Source: Acidiferrobacteraceae bacterium (lineage in GTDB: Bacteria > Pseudomonadota > Gammaproteobacteria > Arenicellales > UBA868). From it: DNA of 49,965 bases. Numbering within the stretch: position 1 is the stretch's first letter; the number at the start of each line of letters is the position of its first letter. Below are positions 9,518 through 20,337 of the stretch, piece after piece. Below the pieces are notes generated by a model. That model worked only from the letters and a program-made list of their open reading frames with translations, ran no database searches and was not told the origin of the DNA. Position numbers and translations under genes: made by a program. Location of the stretch: contig JABINT010000031.1 of assembly GCA_018698075.1 (NCBI GenBank), positions 1 to 49,965 on the forward strand, in the 5' to 3' direction.

Positions 9518-9892
9518 TCAGCCTCCATTCGTTGGTGTTTGGGTCTTGGAAATTCAAAACCTGCGCGCATTCTGCTGCCGTCTATGAGGTTTCGATAATC
9601 AGATCACGCCCGAGTGTTATCAAATTCCCCGCCGGCAGGTGGACAGGATATATATAACGACAATGTCCTTATGTGAAAATGTGAAAGTATTATATCACTA
9701 TATCAATGCGTGAAAGGGGCGAGGTGAGCGTCGGATGTGGATGGCGGGCAAATTCTTGAACCCTCTCAGTAGTCCACCAGTATTCCTATGACTCTGCCAG
9801 GCTCCCATGGGAATGCTGGCTGACTCCCACAGATTGTCTAAAAAGTCTTATTTGAGTGGAGAGCGTTGTGATGGATAAATCACGAGCTAAAG

Positions 9893-11260
9893 TTATTGTT
9901 GCGTGGCGGGGGGAATCTTGGGCGGCGCAAATGCACTGACCATTTCGTCACGTGCAAGTGTCGCTTCGTCAGGTGTGCCGACGTCTACGTCATCGCGACA
10001 CAGCATTTGACCGCTGGCCACGTTGCGAACCAGGCGCATCCCGGCAGATAGGCCCAGTGGGACCGTCCGGGCAGACAGTGATTTTTCCGAGGGCATCTGT
10101 CGGCCAAAGACGCAGTGCCCGCCCTCGCCATCCAGTAACTCTCCGATCTTCAAATCCCGTTTAGCAATGGCGACCACATCTGACGAAAAACACATGGGTT
10201 GACCGGTCGGTTCACCTCGCAAGGCGACTGAGGCGATCGAGACGCCAAGTTCCAATCCAATCATGTGTGTTGGCCGGTACAGTGCTCCGTATTGCCCGGT
10301 CTTATCGGGCAGCATATGGTATTCACGCAGGCACTGGCGGGCATAGTCACTGCCTGCCTGTATTACGACAAAAGTACCCATGGCGAGGTGGTGGGCAACA
10401 GTCTCGCCGGCGCGCGTCAGCGACGATACCACTTCGGTTGTGCCAGAGCGCGTCAGCACACCGCCATCACTGCTGGGCTTGCAGATGTCGGCAAGTTCAA
10501 ACCTCGACGCGCTGGGAAACTGCAGACCTGCGTCCTGGGGTATCAGGCCGGTTGCGTTACACACAGCAGTCATTTCAATAGCCGATTTGCTGCCATCGAG
10601 AAAAGAGTTAAACATCTGCAGGTTGATACTTTCTGGATCATCGATGTCCAGATATTGCTGGAGCACAGCCCAGACCGTGTCAGGGGTGAGCGAATGATAA
10701 TCTGGCAGGTAGCGAGTACCCTTGCCCGCAGCGGTGACTTCAAAGCCACAGCTACGCGCCCAGTCGACATGCTCGCAGATCAACGCCGGTTGATCACCCC
10801 AGGCCAGGCTATAGACTACGCCGGCACGGGCAGCCTCGCGTGCCAGTAACGGCCCGGCCAGAACATCGGCTTCGACATTGACCATCACAATATGGTGGCC
10901 AGCAGCGATCGCCTGGCGACAGTGGCTGATACCCGCCCGAGGCATGCCGGTTGCCTCGATGACCACGTCGATTGCCCCGGAACTGATCAGGGCTGATGCG
11001 TTTTCGCTCAGGACAGTTCGGCCGCTGCCCAGGGCATCATCAAGGGTGGCGGCGCTGAACTGTTCAGGGGGCCATCCGGCAGCGGCGAGATTAATCTTGG
11101 CCCGGCTGATATTAAGGTCGGCGATCCCTGCGACGTGAATGCCGGGGGTTCGCCGGGCTTGGGCCAGGTACATGGTGGCGAATTTGCCGCAGCCGATTAT
11201 CACGACTCGAACCGGCTTATTGTCGGCTGCACGCTGGTTGAGCATTCGGGATAAGTTCAT
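9893..11260 (-). CDS. NAD(P)-dependent oxidoreductase with homoserine-dehydrogenase-like N-terminus and C-terminal SAF-like domain
   Basis: 'VRVVIIGCGKFATMYLAQARRTPGIHVAGIADLN' Rossmann motif; C-terminal 'VVAIAKRDLKIGELLDGEGGHCVFGRQMP...GLSAGMRLVRNVASGQMLCRDDV' SAF-like. Confidence 0.75.
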   Translation of the reverse strand: MNLSRMLNQRAADNKPVRVVIIGCGKFATMYLAQARRTPGIHVAGIADLNISRAKINLAAAGWPPEQFSAATLDDALGSGRTVLSENASALISSGAIDVVIEATGMPRAGISHCRQAIAAGHHIVMVNVEADVLAGPLLAREAARAGVVYSLAWGDQPALICEHVDWARSCGFEVTAAGKGTRYLPDYHSLTPDTVWAVLQQYLDIDDPESINLQMFNSFLDGSKSAIEMTAVCNATGLIPQDAGLQFPSASRFELADICKPSSDGGVLTRSGTTEVVSSLTRAGETVAHHLAMGTFVVIQAGSDYARQCLREYHMLPDKTGQYGALYRPTHMIGLELGVSIASVALRGEPTGQPMCFSSDVVAIAKRDLKIGELLDGEGGHCVFGRQMPSEKSLSARTVPLGLSAGMRLVRNVASGQMLCRDDVDVGTPDEATLARDEMVSAFAPPKIPPATQQ

Positions 11261-11292
11261 CAGATCAGCCTTAATCTACGGTACGGGTCCAA

Positions 11293-12075
11293 TCAGTTTT
11301 GAGCGGCGCGGTGATCGCGGACACGCTCCCAGGCGCTTCGGATTTCCTGGGTCTTTTCATTGGCAAGTTGGATCATCTCCTCAGGCATACCTTTGGCGAC
11401 GAGTTTATCGGGATGGTGCTGGTTGGTCAGTCGGCGATAGGCTTTTTTGACCTCGCCGTCAGGTGCGTCGGCCGAGATGCCCAGCACTCGGTAAGCGTCT
11501 TCGAGTGGCTGCATCCGCTGACCTGATTGCCCTTGGCCCGTCGCTCCGGAGACCAGATTTACTAACTGTTCAATCTCGGCAGCGCTGAAACCGAGGACTT
11601 CACCTACATGGGCGAGGATGCGGTTTTCGGCCGGATCTATGCGGCCATCGGCCCAGGCAGCCTGCACCTGTATTTCCAGGAACATGCGCAGCAGGGTGGT
11701 GCGTCGGTGGCATTCGCTGCGAAACTGGTGCAGTACCGCATCGAGGGGAAAGTCGGGTTCCTTGCCTTTTTCGAATAGATCGATCGCCGCTTCACGCTGG
11801 GCTTTGTTCAGCCGCATCTGGTGCATCAGGCTGCGGGCCGCCTGAATCTCGTGCTCCGATACCTGCCCATCAGCTTTGGCCAGGTGTCCCATGACAGAGA
11901 AAGTTGCGGTGAAAAACGCAGCCTGGGTACGTTCCTGCCCGCCGGCATCAAAGCCACCTGCGCGGCCCCTGCCACTGTCAAATTGATGGCCGATACTGCT
12001 GCCGAGCAGTGCACCCAGCGGCCCACCCATCATGAAGCCTAGCGTACCGCCGATCAGTTTGCCCCACCACGCCAT
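11293..12075 (-). CDS. djlA: co-chaperone DjlA-like (TerB-like domain plus C-terminal J domain)
   Basis: 'MAWWGKLIGGTLGFMMGGPLGALLGSSIGHQFD' N-terminus; 'DAYRVLGISADAPDGEVKKAYRRLTNQHHPDKLVAKG' J domain with HPD. Confidence 0.88.
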   Translation of the reverse strand: MAWWGKLIGGTLGFMMGGPLGALLGSSIGHQFDSGRGRAGGFDAGGQERTQAAFFTATFSVMGHLAKADGQVSEHEIQAARSLMHQMRLNKAQREAAIDLFEKGKEPDFPLDAVLHQFRSECHRRTTLLRMFLEIQVQAAWADGRIDPAENRILAHVGEVLGFSAAEIEQLVNLVSGATGQGQSGQRMQPLEDAYRVLGISADAPDGEVKKAYRRLTNQHHPDKLVAKGMPEEMIQLANEKTQEIRSAWERVRDHRAAQN

Positions 12076-12180
12076 ATTGTGTACTCCTGAAAACCTTTAG
12101 TCGCAGATTGTAAAGGAGCCTGCGTTGTTGGTGCTTAGATCATGTTTTGCAGTGCTATTTTGGCAAGGTGGCGAGCGACT

Positions 12181-13533
12181 TCACCGCAGGGTGACCAACT
12201 CCTCAGCTGCAGTGGGATGGATTGCCACGGTGTTGTCCAGATCTGCTTTGGTCGCACCCATTTTTACCGCTACGGCGAAACCCTGAATCATCTCGTCGGC
12301 GGCTCGGCCAACGACGTGACAGCCGACCACTGTCTCTTGCGCACCGGTGACTACCAGTTTGACCACGGTCGGTACGCGATGGTGCGTCACAGAGTAAAAA
12401 AGGTCGGTAAAGCGGTTCTGGTAAATCTTGACGTTGTCATGGCCGTAAGTTTGTCGTGCCTCGTCTTCTGTCAGGCCAACGGTGCCGATCGGGGGGTGGG
12501 AAAACACCACACTTGGGATATTCAAGTAATCCAGTCGCGCCTCATCCTGGCCGCCAAAAAGCCGATCCGACAAGCGCCTTGCGGCAGCAATGGCCACCGG
12601 GGTCAGGGCCTGGCGCCCGGTGACATCACCAACAGCGTAAATCCCTGGCACAGTCGTGTTCTGCCATTCATCCGTGCCTAGGTAGCCCGCGTTGTCGGGT
12701 TTTATTCCAGTCGATGCCAGGCCCAGGGTGTCAGTGGCCGGATCGCGGCCGATGGCGTAGATAACACAGTCGAACCCGCTTATCTGCTCACCGTCCTGGC
12801 GCTGTACCGCCAGCAGCCCATTTTCTTCGCGAACAATACCGATTATCTGTACGCCGGTCAGAATGTTGATTCCAGCGGATATCATTTCGTCCATAACGCT
12901 CTCGCGCAGGGTGATATCGAACCCACGCAGCAGGATGTCTTTGCGCAGCGCCATGGTGACATCGGACCCAAGCGCATTAAGCGCCCCGGCGAGTTCAGTC
13001 GCGATATACCCGGCACCGATAATCAGTGGACGCTGCGGCTGGGTGTCAAGATCAAAGAAGCCATCGCTGGTAATGGCGAGGTCCGCTCCGGGTACCTTGG
13101 GTATCATCGGCCGTCCGCCAGTCGCAATCAGGATGTGGTCAGCGCTAAGGTACTGGTCACCCACGCGAACGGTTGAGGTGGAGTCAAACTGAGCCCAACC
13201 GGTATACAGTGATACCTTTGAGGATTCCAGATTACGCTGGTAGATGCCGTTCAGTCTTAAGATATACGCATCGCGCGCATCTTTGAACGATGCCCAGTCG
13301 AATGTGGTATCCGGCAGGGCAAAGCCGTAGTCATCAGCGATAGCCAGAGTGTCGGCAAAGTGCGCCGCATTCCACATCATCTTCTTGGGCACGCAGCCTA
13401 CATTGACGCAGGTCCCGCCAAGTCGATCGCCCTCTACGATCGCCGTGCGGGCACCGTACTCGGCCGCGCGTCGCGCGCCCGCCATACCGCCGCTACCGCC
13501 ACCGATTACCAGGAAATCAAAATGTTCAGTCAT
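12181..13533 (-). CDS. gor: glutathione-disulfide reductase
   Basis: '[24 protein letters not shown]', redox motif '[16 protein letters not shown]', C-terminal '[14 protein letters not shown]'. Confidence 0.92.
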   Translation of the reverse strand: MTEHFDFLVIGGGSGGMAGARRAAEYGARTAIVEGDRLGGTCVNVGCVPKKMMWNAAHFADTLAIADDYGFALPDTTFDWASFKDARDAYILRLNGIYQRNLESSKVSLYTGWAQFDSTSTVRVGDQYLSADHILIATGGRPMIPKVPGADLAITSDGFFDLDTQPQRPLIIGAGYIATELAGALNALGSDVTMALRKDILLRGFDITLRESVMDEMISAGINILTGVQIIGIVREENGLLAVQRQDGEQISGFDCVIYAIGRDPATDTLGLASTGIKPDNAGYLGTDEWQNTTVPGIYAVGDVTGRQALTPVAIAAARRLSDRLFGGQDEARLDYLNIPSVVFSHPPIGTVGLTEDEARQTYGHDNVKIYQNRFTDLFYSVTHHRVPTVVKLVVTGAQETVVGCHVVGRAADEMIQGFAVAVKMGATKADLDNTVAIHPTAAEELVTLR

Positions 13534-13651
13534 ATTGGAAAGATCTGGGAAAGGAGTGCTTTAATCCGCGCCGACCGTTAGCAATGATAAAGTAATCGAA
13601 GTAACTTTGGCAGTGACGCGGATGTCCATGTGGACGGGCGGGGCGCCTGCC

Positions 13652-15739
13652 ATGACCGATAGCGATCAATTTATGAGTAACCAAGATAGTCACTTGACTG
13701 ACAATCCCCTGCTGGATCTGAGCGGTTTACCGCGTTTTCGCCAGATCGAGCCGTCGCTGGTAGAGCCGGCACTCGATGCTGTGCTGCACCAGCACCGCTT
13801 GCAGATACAGGCGCTTGAATCACAAGCCGATGATGCGGGCTGGGAGTCTTTTGCTGAACCATTACAGGACATGGAAGAGCAACTGGAGAGAGTCTGGTCA
13901 CCGGTGTCACATCTTAATGCCGTGCGCGACAGCCAGGAGTTGCGCACGGCAGTTGACGCTTGTTTGCCTAAAATCAGCGCCTTCCAGAGCGAGGTCGGGC
14001 AGAACCGTGCTCTTTATCGCGGTTACCACCGTATAGCCGACAGCCGTGGATTTGCCGGGCTCTCTGGCGCACGGCGCAAGGTGGTGCAAAATGCGCTGCG
14101 CGATTTTCGACTCGCCGGTGCAGAGCTCAAGGGATCGTCCCGGGAGCGTTTTCGTGAAATCGTGACCGAACTGGCAAGCCTCGCCAACCGTTTCGAGCAG
14201 AACCTTCTGGACGCTACCGATCATTGGGTTCTTGACCTCGATGAGACGGCAGATCTTGCCGGGTTGCCGGACAGCGTGGTCGAGTTGGCCCGTGAGGCGG
14301 CCAGCGCTGCAGGTTGTCCGGGTTGGCGGTTCTCGCTGCAGGCACCGTTCTATCTGCCATTCATGATGTTCAGTGAGCACCGCAGGTTGAGGCGGCAGAT
14401 GTACGAGGCTTATGTCACCCGGGCAAGCGAGGTCGGCCCTGACGCCAAGCGTTTCGACAGTGGTGATCTGATGGTAGAGATTCTCACCCGGCGTGGCGAG
14501 ATGGCCCGGCTGCTGGGTTTTGCCAGTTACGCCGAGTATGCACTGCAAGATCGCATGGCTGGATCGCCACAGGAGGTCAGTGACTTTCTTGAGCGGTTGA
14601 CCGCTTGCACCCGTCCCGCGGCGCAGGTTGAGTTTGACGAGCTACGTGAGTTCGCAAGCTCGACACATAGCCACGACGATTTACAGGCCTGGGATATTCC
14701 TTATTACTCGGAGAAACTCAAACAGTCGCGATTTGCTTTTTCCGATGAGCAGGTTCGGCCCTACTTTCCGTTGCCGCGGGTGCTCGAGGGGCTCTTTGCC
14801 GTGACCGAAAAACTTTTTGGCATACGTGCTGTTAAGGCGGAATGTGAACACACCTGGCACGAAGACGTGCTGTTTTTTGAACTGCGAGATCACACTGGCG
14901 TAGTGCGCGGATGTTTTTTTCTCGATCTGTATGCGCGCGCTCACAAGCGCGGCGGCGCCTGGATGGCCGACTGTATTGGTCGGCGGCGTTTGGCCGATGG
15001 CGCCCTCCAGTTACCGGCGGCTTTTCTGACCTGTAATTTCATGCCACCCGTAGGCGACAAGCCGTCGTTGTTGACCCACGATGATGTAGTTACGCTGTTT
15101 CACGAGTTTGGCCACGGCCTGCATCACCTGCTGACGCAGGTCGACGAGCCCGCTGTCGCGGGTATCAGCGGCGTTCCCTGGGATGCGGTGGAGTTGCCGA
15201 GTCAATTTCTGGAGAACTGGTGCTGGGCACCTGAGGCATTAGTAGCGATCTCCGGCCACTACCAGACCGGCGAGGCGCTGCCGGATGATTTACTCGATAA
15301 GCTGCGCGGTGCTCGCAATTTCCAGTGTGCATTGCAGATGTTGCGCCAGCTGGAATTCTCGATTTTTGACATGGCTGTGCATGGCGCCGAGTCATTGTCG
15401 ACAGCGCAGGCCATTCAACAAACGCTGGATACAGTGCGCGAAAAAATAGCGGTTGTTCACACGCCCGCGTGGAATCGCTTCCAAAACAGCTTCTCGCATA
15501 TCTTCGCTGGGGGTTATGCGGCGGGATACTACAGTTACAAGTGGGCCGAGGTGCTGTCAGCAGATGCCTTCAGTCGTTTCGAGGAAGATGGAATTTTTGA
15601 TCCCAGGTGCGGCCGTGATTTTTTGCAATTGATACTTGAGAGCGGCGGTGTCAATGATCCGTTGGATAATTTCATCGCGTTTCGCGGTCGCGAGCCCTCG
15701 GTTGAGGCTTTACTGCGCCACAACGGTCTGGAAAAATGA
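13652..15739 (+). CDS. prlC: oligopeptidase A (M3 metallopeptidase); ORF track starts at 13607
   Basis: Zinc motif 'LFHEFGHGLHHLLT'; M3 family layout. Confidence 0.9.
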   Translation: MTDSDQFMSNQDSHLTDNPLLDLSGLPRFRQIEPSLVEPALDAVLHQHRLQIQALESQADDAGWESFAEPLQDMEEQLERVWSPVSHLNAVRDSQELRTAVDACLPKISAFQSEVGQNRALYRGYHRIADSRGFAGLSGARRKVVQNALRDFRLAGAELKGSSRERFREIVTELASLANRFEQNLLDATDHWVLDLDETADLAGLPDSVVELAREAASAAGCPGWRFSLQAPFYLPFMMFSEHRRLRRQMYEAYVTRASEVGPDAKRFDSGDLMVEILTRRGEMARLLGFASYAEYALQDRMAGSPQEVSDFLERLTACTRPAAQVEFDELREFASSTHSHDDLQAWDIPYYSEKLKQSRFAFSDEQVRPYFPLPRVLEGLFAVTEKLFGIRAVKAECEHTWHEDVLFFELRDHTGVVRGCFFLDLYARAHKRGGAWMADCIGRRRLADGALQLPAAFLTCNFMPPVGDKPSLLTHDDVVTLFHEFGHGLHHLLTQVDEPAVAGISGVPWDAVELPSQFLENWCWAPEALVAISGHYQTGEALPDDLLDKLRGARNFQCALQMLRQLEFSIFDMAVHGAESLSTAQAIQQTLDTVREKIAVVHTPAWNRFQNSFSHIFAGGYAAGYYSYKWAEVLSADAFSRFEEDGIFDPRCGRDFLQLILESGGVNDPLDNFIAFRGREPSVEALLRHNGLEK

Positions 15740-17565
15740 GAACGCTGGGCGCTCTTTGCTTGTGGCTGGCCCTGGTGAGCCCGGCACAGGCGCTGACCAA
15801 CCAGCTTGGTTCGCACCCTTCGCCTTATCTTGCGTTGCACGGCGATGATCCTGTGGCGTGGCAGGTCTGGAGTGAGTCGGTATTTGAAAAAGCCCGCCAA
15901 GAAAACAAATTGGTTTATGTTTCGGTGGGTTACTTCTCATGCCACTGGTGTCACGTGATGCAGCGCGAGAGTTATCGCAACCCGCAAATCGCACGGATGC
16001 TGAACCGGGATTTTGTGCCGGTCAAAGTCGATCGCGAGTTACAACCCGCTTTGGACGAGACGCTTATGGATTTTGTCCAGAAAACCCAGGGCCGTGGCGG
16101 TTGGCCATTGAATGTTTTTTTGACCCCCGAGGGTTATCCACTCTATGCGGTTCTGTACCTGCCGCCAGATTCGTTCGCCAAGGTGATTCGGCAACTGGAT
16201 GCAATCTGGCGCGAAGACTCCGAGCACCTCACCGCAATGGCCCGACCCGTTGGCACCGACGATTTTCCGGATAGTGCTGGCCAGGTTGATCCGGCCCAAG
16301 TAGCTTCTTTGGGTAAACGTTTTGAAAAGATGGCACTGGCCTTCGCCGATACTTTTGAAGGGGGTTTTGGTGATCAGTCACGCTTTCCACACGTGCCACA
16401 GCTGGAATATCTGCTGGACCGCTATCAGCACCGGGCCAGTGCGCCGGTGCGTGAGGTACTGAAAAGCTCGCTCGATGCGATGGCCTGGCGCGGCCTGCGC
16501 GACCATGTTGATGGAGGGTTCTTTCGTTATACCGTAGATCCCGGGTGGAGCCAGCCGCACTTCGAGAAAATGCTTTATGGCAATGCGCAGCTTGCTTCGC
16601 TGTACCTGAGAGCCGGGCAGGTATTGCAGCGTGAGGATTACATTGAGGTCGGGCTCTCTACCCTGGACTTCATGGCGGATCATATGCTGAGCGATGGCGG
16701 GGCCATGGTCGCTTCACTTTCGGCGATTGATGCCCAGGGCCGTGAAGGGGCGTATTACCTGTTCGACCTTGAGACTTTGCAGCGGACACTACATAAAGAC
16801 GAGCTTGAAGTTCTGCGCGCAACATGGTCGCTCGATGGCCCGGCGCCTTTCGAGGAGGGGCATCTTCTGGTAAGTCAGTTGCCCCTGAACGAGGTAGCAA
16901 ATACCCTCGGGCGACCACTGGCCGATGTGCACACGATGCTGGCCAGTGCGATGGCAAAATTGCGCACCCTGCGCCGTACCCGGGGCCTTCCGGTTGACGA
17001 CAAGCAGCTGGCGGGGTGGAACGCACTTGCTCTGCAGGCTTTTGTTGCGGCATCAGTCCAGACTGGCGCTGCGCGATACGCAGATATCGCCAGGGGGATC
17101 AAAGCTTACCTGGAGCAGACGCTGTGGCGCGATGGCACGCTCTACCGCGCTATAGTCAATGACGAGCCACTGGGAGTGGTCGCGCTCGCAGATTACGCTT
17201 ACCTGGCCCGCGCTTTGCTGGATTTTGCCCGCTGGTCGCAAGATTCAGCCGATTTCAGGCTCGCGACCGAGGTGGCCAAGGCAGGCTGGCGTGATTTTAG
17301 GGTAGCTAACGGCTGGCGCCGCGAGCCAGGTAGAGCGTTGGCTGAATCGGGACTGCACGAGATATTTTCCGATGATTCTTTGCCAGCGCCTGATGCGGTA
17401 CTGGCGAAAGTCAGCCTGCAACTGGCACGCGCCGGGGCAGATCCTACGCTTTCCCGTTGGGCCCGAGCGATGCTTGACCGCGCCTATGATACCGTGGCGC
17501 AGAACCCTTTTTCCCACGGCTCCCGCCTGGCCGCACTGGCGCTAGCCGTAAGTGACGGGGGGTAA
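15736..17565 (+). CDS. thioredoxin domain-containing protein (DUF255 / YyaL family)
   Basis: 'NQLGSHPSPYLALHGDDPVAWQVWSESVFEKARQENKLVYVSVGYFSCHWCHVMQRESY'; overlaps prlC by ATGA. Confidence 0.88.
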   Translation: MRTLGALCLWLALVSPAQALTNQLGSHPSPYLALHGDDPVAWQVWSESVFEKARQENKLVYVSVGYFSCHWCHVMQRESYRNPQIARMLNRDFVPVKVDRELQPALDETLMDFVQKTQGRGGWPLNVFLTPEGYPLYAVLYLPPDSFAKVIRQLDAIWREDSEHLTAMARPVGTDDFPDSAGQVDPAQVASLGKRFEKMALAFADTFEGGFGDQSRFPHVPQLEYLLDRYQHRASAPVREVLKSSLDAMAWRGLRDHVDGGFFRYTVDPGWSQPHFEKMLYGNAQLASLYLRAGQVLQREDYIEVGLSTLDFMADHMLSDGGAMVASLSAIDAQGREGAYYLFDLETLQRTLHKDELEVLRATWSLDGPAPFEEGHLLVSQLPLNEVANTLGRPLADVHTMLASAMAKLRTLRRTRGLPVDDKQLAGWNALALQAFVAASVQTGAARYADIARGIKAYLEQTLWRDGTLYRAIVNDEPLGVVALADYAYLARALLDFARWSQDSADFRLATEVAKAGWRDFRVANGWRREPGRALAESGLHEIFSDDSLPAPDAVLAKVSLQLARAGADPTLSRWARAMLDRAYDTVAQNPFSHGSRLAALALAVSDGG

Positions 17566-17609
17566 CCCAAAGAGGCGATTCCAGGTGTCGGGTAAACAAG
17601 CTGATTTGC

Positions 17610-17615
17610 TATAAT
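17610..17615 (+). promoter_or_regulatory. extended -10 element (TTTGCTATAAT), probable petABC promoter
   Basis: TGCTATAAT about 70 nt upstream of petA ATG. Confidence 0.5.
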
Positions 17616-17685
17616 CGCGCCTCTTTTTTAGTTGGCGCCTGAGATGCTTGCAGGGCGCCTTTTGTGATTAACACAAGAGAGCTTC

Positions 17686-18288
17686 ATGGCTGACAATATA
17701 AATAACGGTAGACGTCGCGTGCTTACCACCGTGACCACAGGCGTTGGCCTTGCCGGCGCCGCTGCGCTGGCTGTACCACTAGTGGCCAGTATGAAACCCA
17801 GCGCCCGTGCGCGAGCGGGCGGAGCGCCGGTCGAGGTTGATATAACTGATCTGGCTCCGGGGCAAATGAAGGTTGTGGAATGGCGTGGCAAGCCAGTTTG
17901 GATACTGCGCCGTGACGAGACCATGCTCTTGGAACTCGCCAGCATCGTGGACGACCTGTCTGATCCGAATTCCGCTGTGGTTGAGCAGCAGCCGGATTAT
18001 GCCCGTAACGCACACCGCTCCATCCGTTCCGATGTTTTGGTCGTGCTCGGAGTTTGCACCCACCTTGGCTGCGCGCCCAGCAAGAATTTTGACAAAGGGG
18101 TCGCATCGGGTCTTGGCGATGACTGGGTTGGTGGATTCTTCTGTCCCTGTCACGGCTCCAAGTTTGATCTTTCCGGTCGGGTCTATAAGAACGTACCCGC
18201 CCCGACTAATCTTGAAGTGCCGCCGCATTCCTATGTGTCGGATAACCGGATCGTCATCGGGATAGATGAAGAGGAGGCGACTGCATGA
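17686..18288 (+). CDS. petA: ubiquinol-cytochrome c reductase iron-sulfur (Rieske) subunit
   Basis: Tat-like 'GRRRVLTTVT'; Rieske motifs 'CTHLGCAP' and 'FCPCHGSKFDLSGRV'. Confidence 0.95.
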   Translation: MADNINNGRRRVLTTVTTGVGLAGAAALAVPLVASMKPSARARAGGAPVEVDITDLAPGQMKVVEWRGKPVWILRRDETMLLELASIVDDLSDPNSAVVEQQPDYARNAHRSIRSDVLVVLGVCTHLGCAPSKNFDKGVASGLGDDWVGGFFCPCHGSKFDLSGRVYKNVPAPTNLEVPPHSYVSDNRIVIGIDEEEATA

Positions 18289-19529
18289 GTCTTCTCAACT
18301 GGATAGATGATCGTTTTCCGTTAACCAAAGTCTGGCAGGAGCATATGGCGCAATATTATGCGCCGAAGAACTTCAATATTTGGTACTACTTCGGGTCGCT
18401 GTCTCTACTTATGCTGGTGCTACAAATTGTCACCGGCATCGTCCTGACGATGCATTACAAGCCTGATGCCGACCTGGCGTTTGCCTCGGTCGAATACATC
18501 ATGCGCGATGTACCCGCAGGTTGGTTCGTACGTTATCTGCACGGCGTCGGGGCATCGATGTTTTTTCTCACCGTATACCTGCACATGTTCCGCGCCCTGC
18601 TGTATGGCTCGCACCGTCATCCGCGTGAGCTCATCTGGTTGCTGGGTATGGTGATCTACGTGGCACTGATGGCTGAAGCCTTTTTTGGCTACCTGCTACC
18701 GTGGGGCAATATGTCCTACTGGGGCGCCCAGGTCATCATCTCGTTGTTTGGCGCAATCCCTGGCATCGGGGAGCCATTGGCCGAGTGGATTCGCGGCGAT
18801 TTCGTGATATCCGATGCTACGCTAAACCGCTTTTTCGCGTTCCATGTCATTCTGTTGCCCTTGTTGCTGGCATTGTTGGTCTATTTACACATTGTCGCCC
18901 TGCACAAGGTAGGCTCAAACAATCCTGATGGGATTGAGATCAAGAAAAACAAGGACAAGGATGGTATCCCCGTAGACGGGATTCCGTTCCACCCGTACTA
19001 CACTGTGAAAGACACCTTTGGCGTGGCGGTCTTTATGGCCGTGTTTTTGGCCATTGTCTTTTTTGTGCCCGAACTGGGCGGCTGGTTTTTAGAGAAGGAT
19101 AATTTTGCACCAGCCGATATCCTGCAGACACCGCCGGATATTGTGCCGTTGTGGTATCTCACTCCGTATTACTCAATTCTGCGGGCTGTCACCTTTGAAT
19201 GGTTGCCCGGGGGCGCGAAGCTGTGGGGCGTGATCGCGATGGGTGCTGCGATCGTGATGTTCTTCTTCTTGCCGTGGTTGGATCGCGCCAAGGTTCGCTC
19301 GATTCGCTACCGTGGCTGGCTATACAAGACCTTTCTCATGCTTTTTGTGGTGACTTTTCTTATGCTCGGTTACCTGGGAACGAAGAATCCCGGACACGTC
19401 GATATTTTCTGGTTCAAAAACCTCATATGGGCGCAGATTGGCTTGGTAATTTACTTCGCGTTTTTTCTGCTCATGCCAATTTATCCCCGGCTCGACCGAA
19501 CAAAGCCCGAACCGGACCGGGTGAGGTAG
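18285..19529 (+). CDS. petB: ubiquinol-cytochrome c reductase cytochrome b
   Basis: 'WYYFGSLSLLMLVLQIVTGIVLTMHYKPDADLAFASVEYIMRDVPAGWFVRYLHGVGASMFF'; operon context. Confidence 0.95.
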   Translation: MSLLNWIDDRFPLTKVWQEHMAQYYAPKNFNIWYYFGSLSLLMLVLQIVTGIVLTMHYKPDADLAFASVEYIMRDVPAGWFVRYLHGVGASMFFLTVYLHMFRALLYGSHRHPRELIWLLGMVIYVALMAEAFFGYLLPWGNMSYWGAQVIISLFGAIPGIGEPLAEWIRGDFVISDATLNRFFAFHVILLPLLLALLVYLHIVALHKVGSNNPDGIEIKKNKDKDGIPVDGIPFHPYYTVKDTFGVAVFMAVFLAIVFFVPELGGWFLEKDNFAPADILQTPPDIVPLWYLTPYYSILRAVTFEWLPGGAKLWGVIAMGAAIVMFFFLPWLDRAKVRSIRYRGWLYKTFLMLFVVTFLMLGYLGTKNPGHVDIFWFKNLIWAQIGLVIYFAFFLLMPIYPRLDRTKPEPDRVR

Positions 19530-19535
19530 GAATTC

Positions 19536-20270
19536 ATGATGAGCATGATCAAAAAGCTATTACTGATCGTATCCCTACTCGTATCGCCCGCACTGCTGGC
19601 GTCTGGAGGAGGAGAAAACCTGGATTCGGTATACATCAACCTGGCTGACAAAGGCTCGCTGCGCCGTGGAGCGCATACTTTTGTCAACTATTGCCTATCC
19701 TGCCATGCGGCCTCCTATATGCGATATGAGCGGATGGCGGCTGATCTCGAGATCGATACCCCGACGCTGGTTGAGAACTTGATGTTTGCGGCAGATAAGC
19801 CGGGGGAACTGATGACAATAAATATGGCATCTGAGGATGCCAAGGCATGGTTTGGGGTTGTGCCACCGGATCTCAGCCTGACTGCGCGTTCTCGTGGGCC
19901 AGACTGGATTTATACCTACCTGCGAAGTTTTTACCGTGACGAGAGCACCCCGACTGGATGGAACAACACGCTCTTTCCAAGCGTTGCGATGCCCCATGTG
20001 CTGTACGAATGGCAAGGGTTGCGTGAAGCTCATTTTGATGAGTCACACGGTGTCAGCGAGTTCAGCGGCTTCGAGCAGATCGTATCGGGCGAGATGAGCG
20101 AGGTCGCCTATGACGAGGCAATCAGTGATCTGACCAACTTTATGGTCTACCTCGCTGAGCCAGCCAAACTGGTGCGTTACCGTATCGGTTTCTGGGTGAT
20201 GGGTTTCATGCTTGTTTTTATCGCCCTGACTTACGCTTTAAAAAAGGAATACTGGCGAGACATCCATTGA
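19536..20270 (+). CDS. petC: cytochrome c1
   Basis: Heme motif 'NYCLSCHAASYMRY'; C-terminal TM anchor; operon context. Confidence 0.93.
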   Translation: MMSMIKKLLLIVSLLVSPALLASGGGENLDSVYINLADKGSLRRGAHTFVNYCLSCHAASYMRYERMAADLEIDTPTLVENLMFAADKPGELMTINMASEDAKAWFGVVPPDLSLTARSRGPDWIYTYLRSFYRDESTPTGWNNTLFPSVAMPHVLYEWQGLREAHFDESHGVSEFSGFEQIVSGEMSEVAYDEAISDLTNFMVYLAEPAKLVRYRIGFWVMGFMLVFIALTYALKKEYWRDIH

Positions 20271-20337
20271 CGGCACACTGGTGGGGCAGCTATTGCGCTG
20301 CGCTGGTATACAGGATAAATGCTTTGGTTAATCAACT

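Noticed and set aside
10265-10849. 194 aa plus-strand ORF
   Set aside because: Antisense to the SAF-domain oxidoreductase; no recognisable motif.
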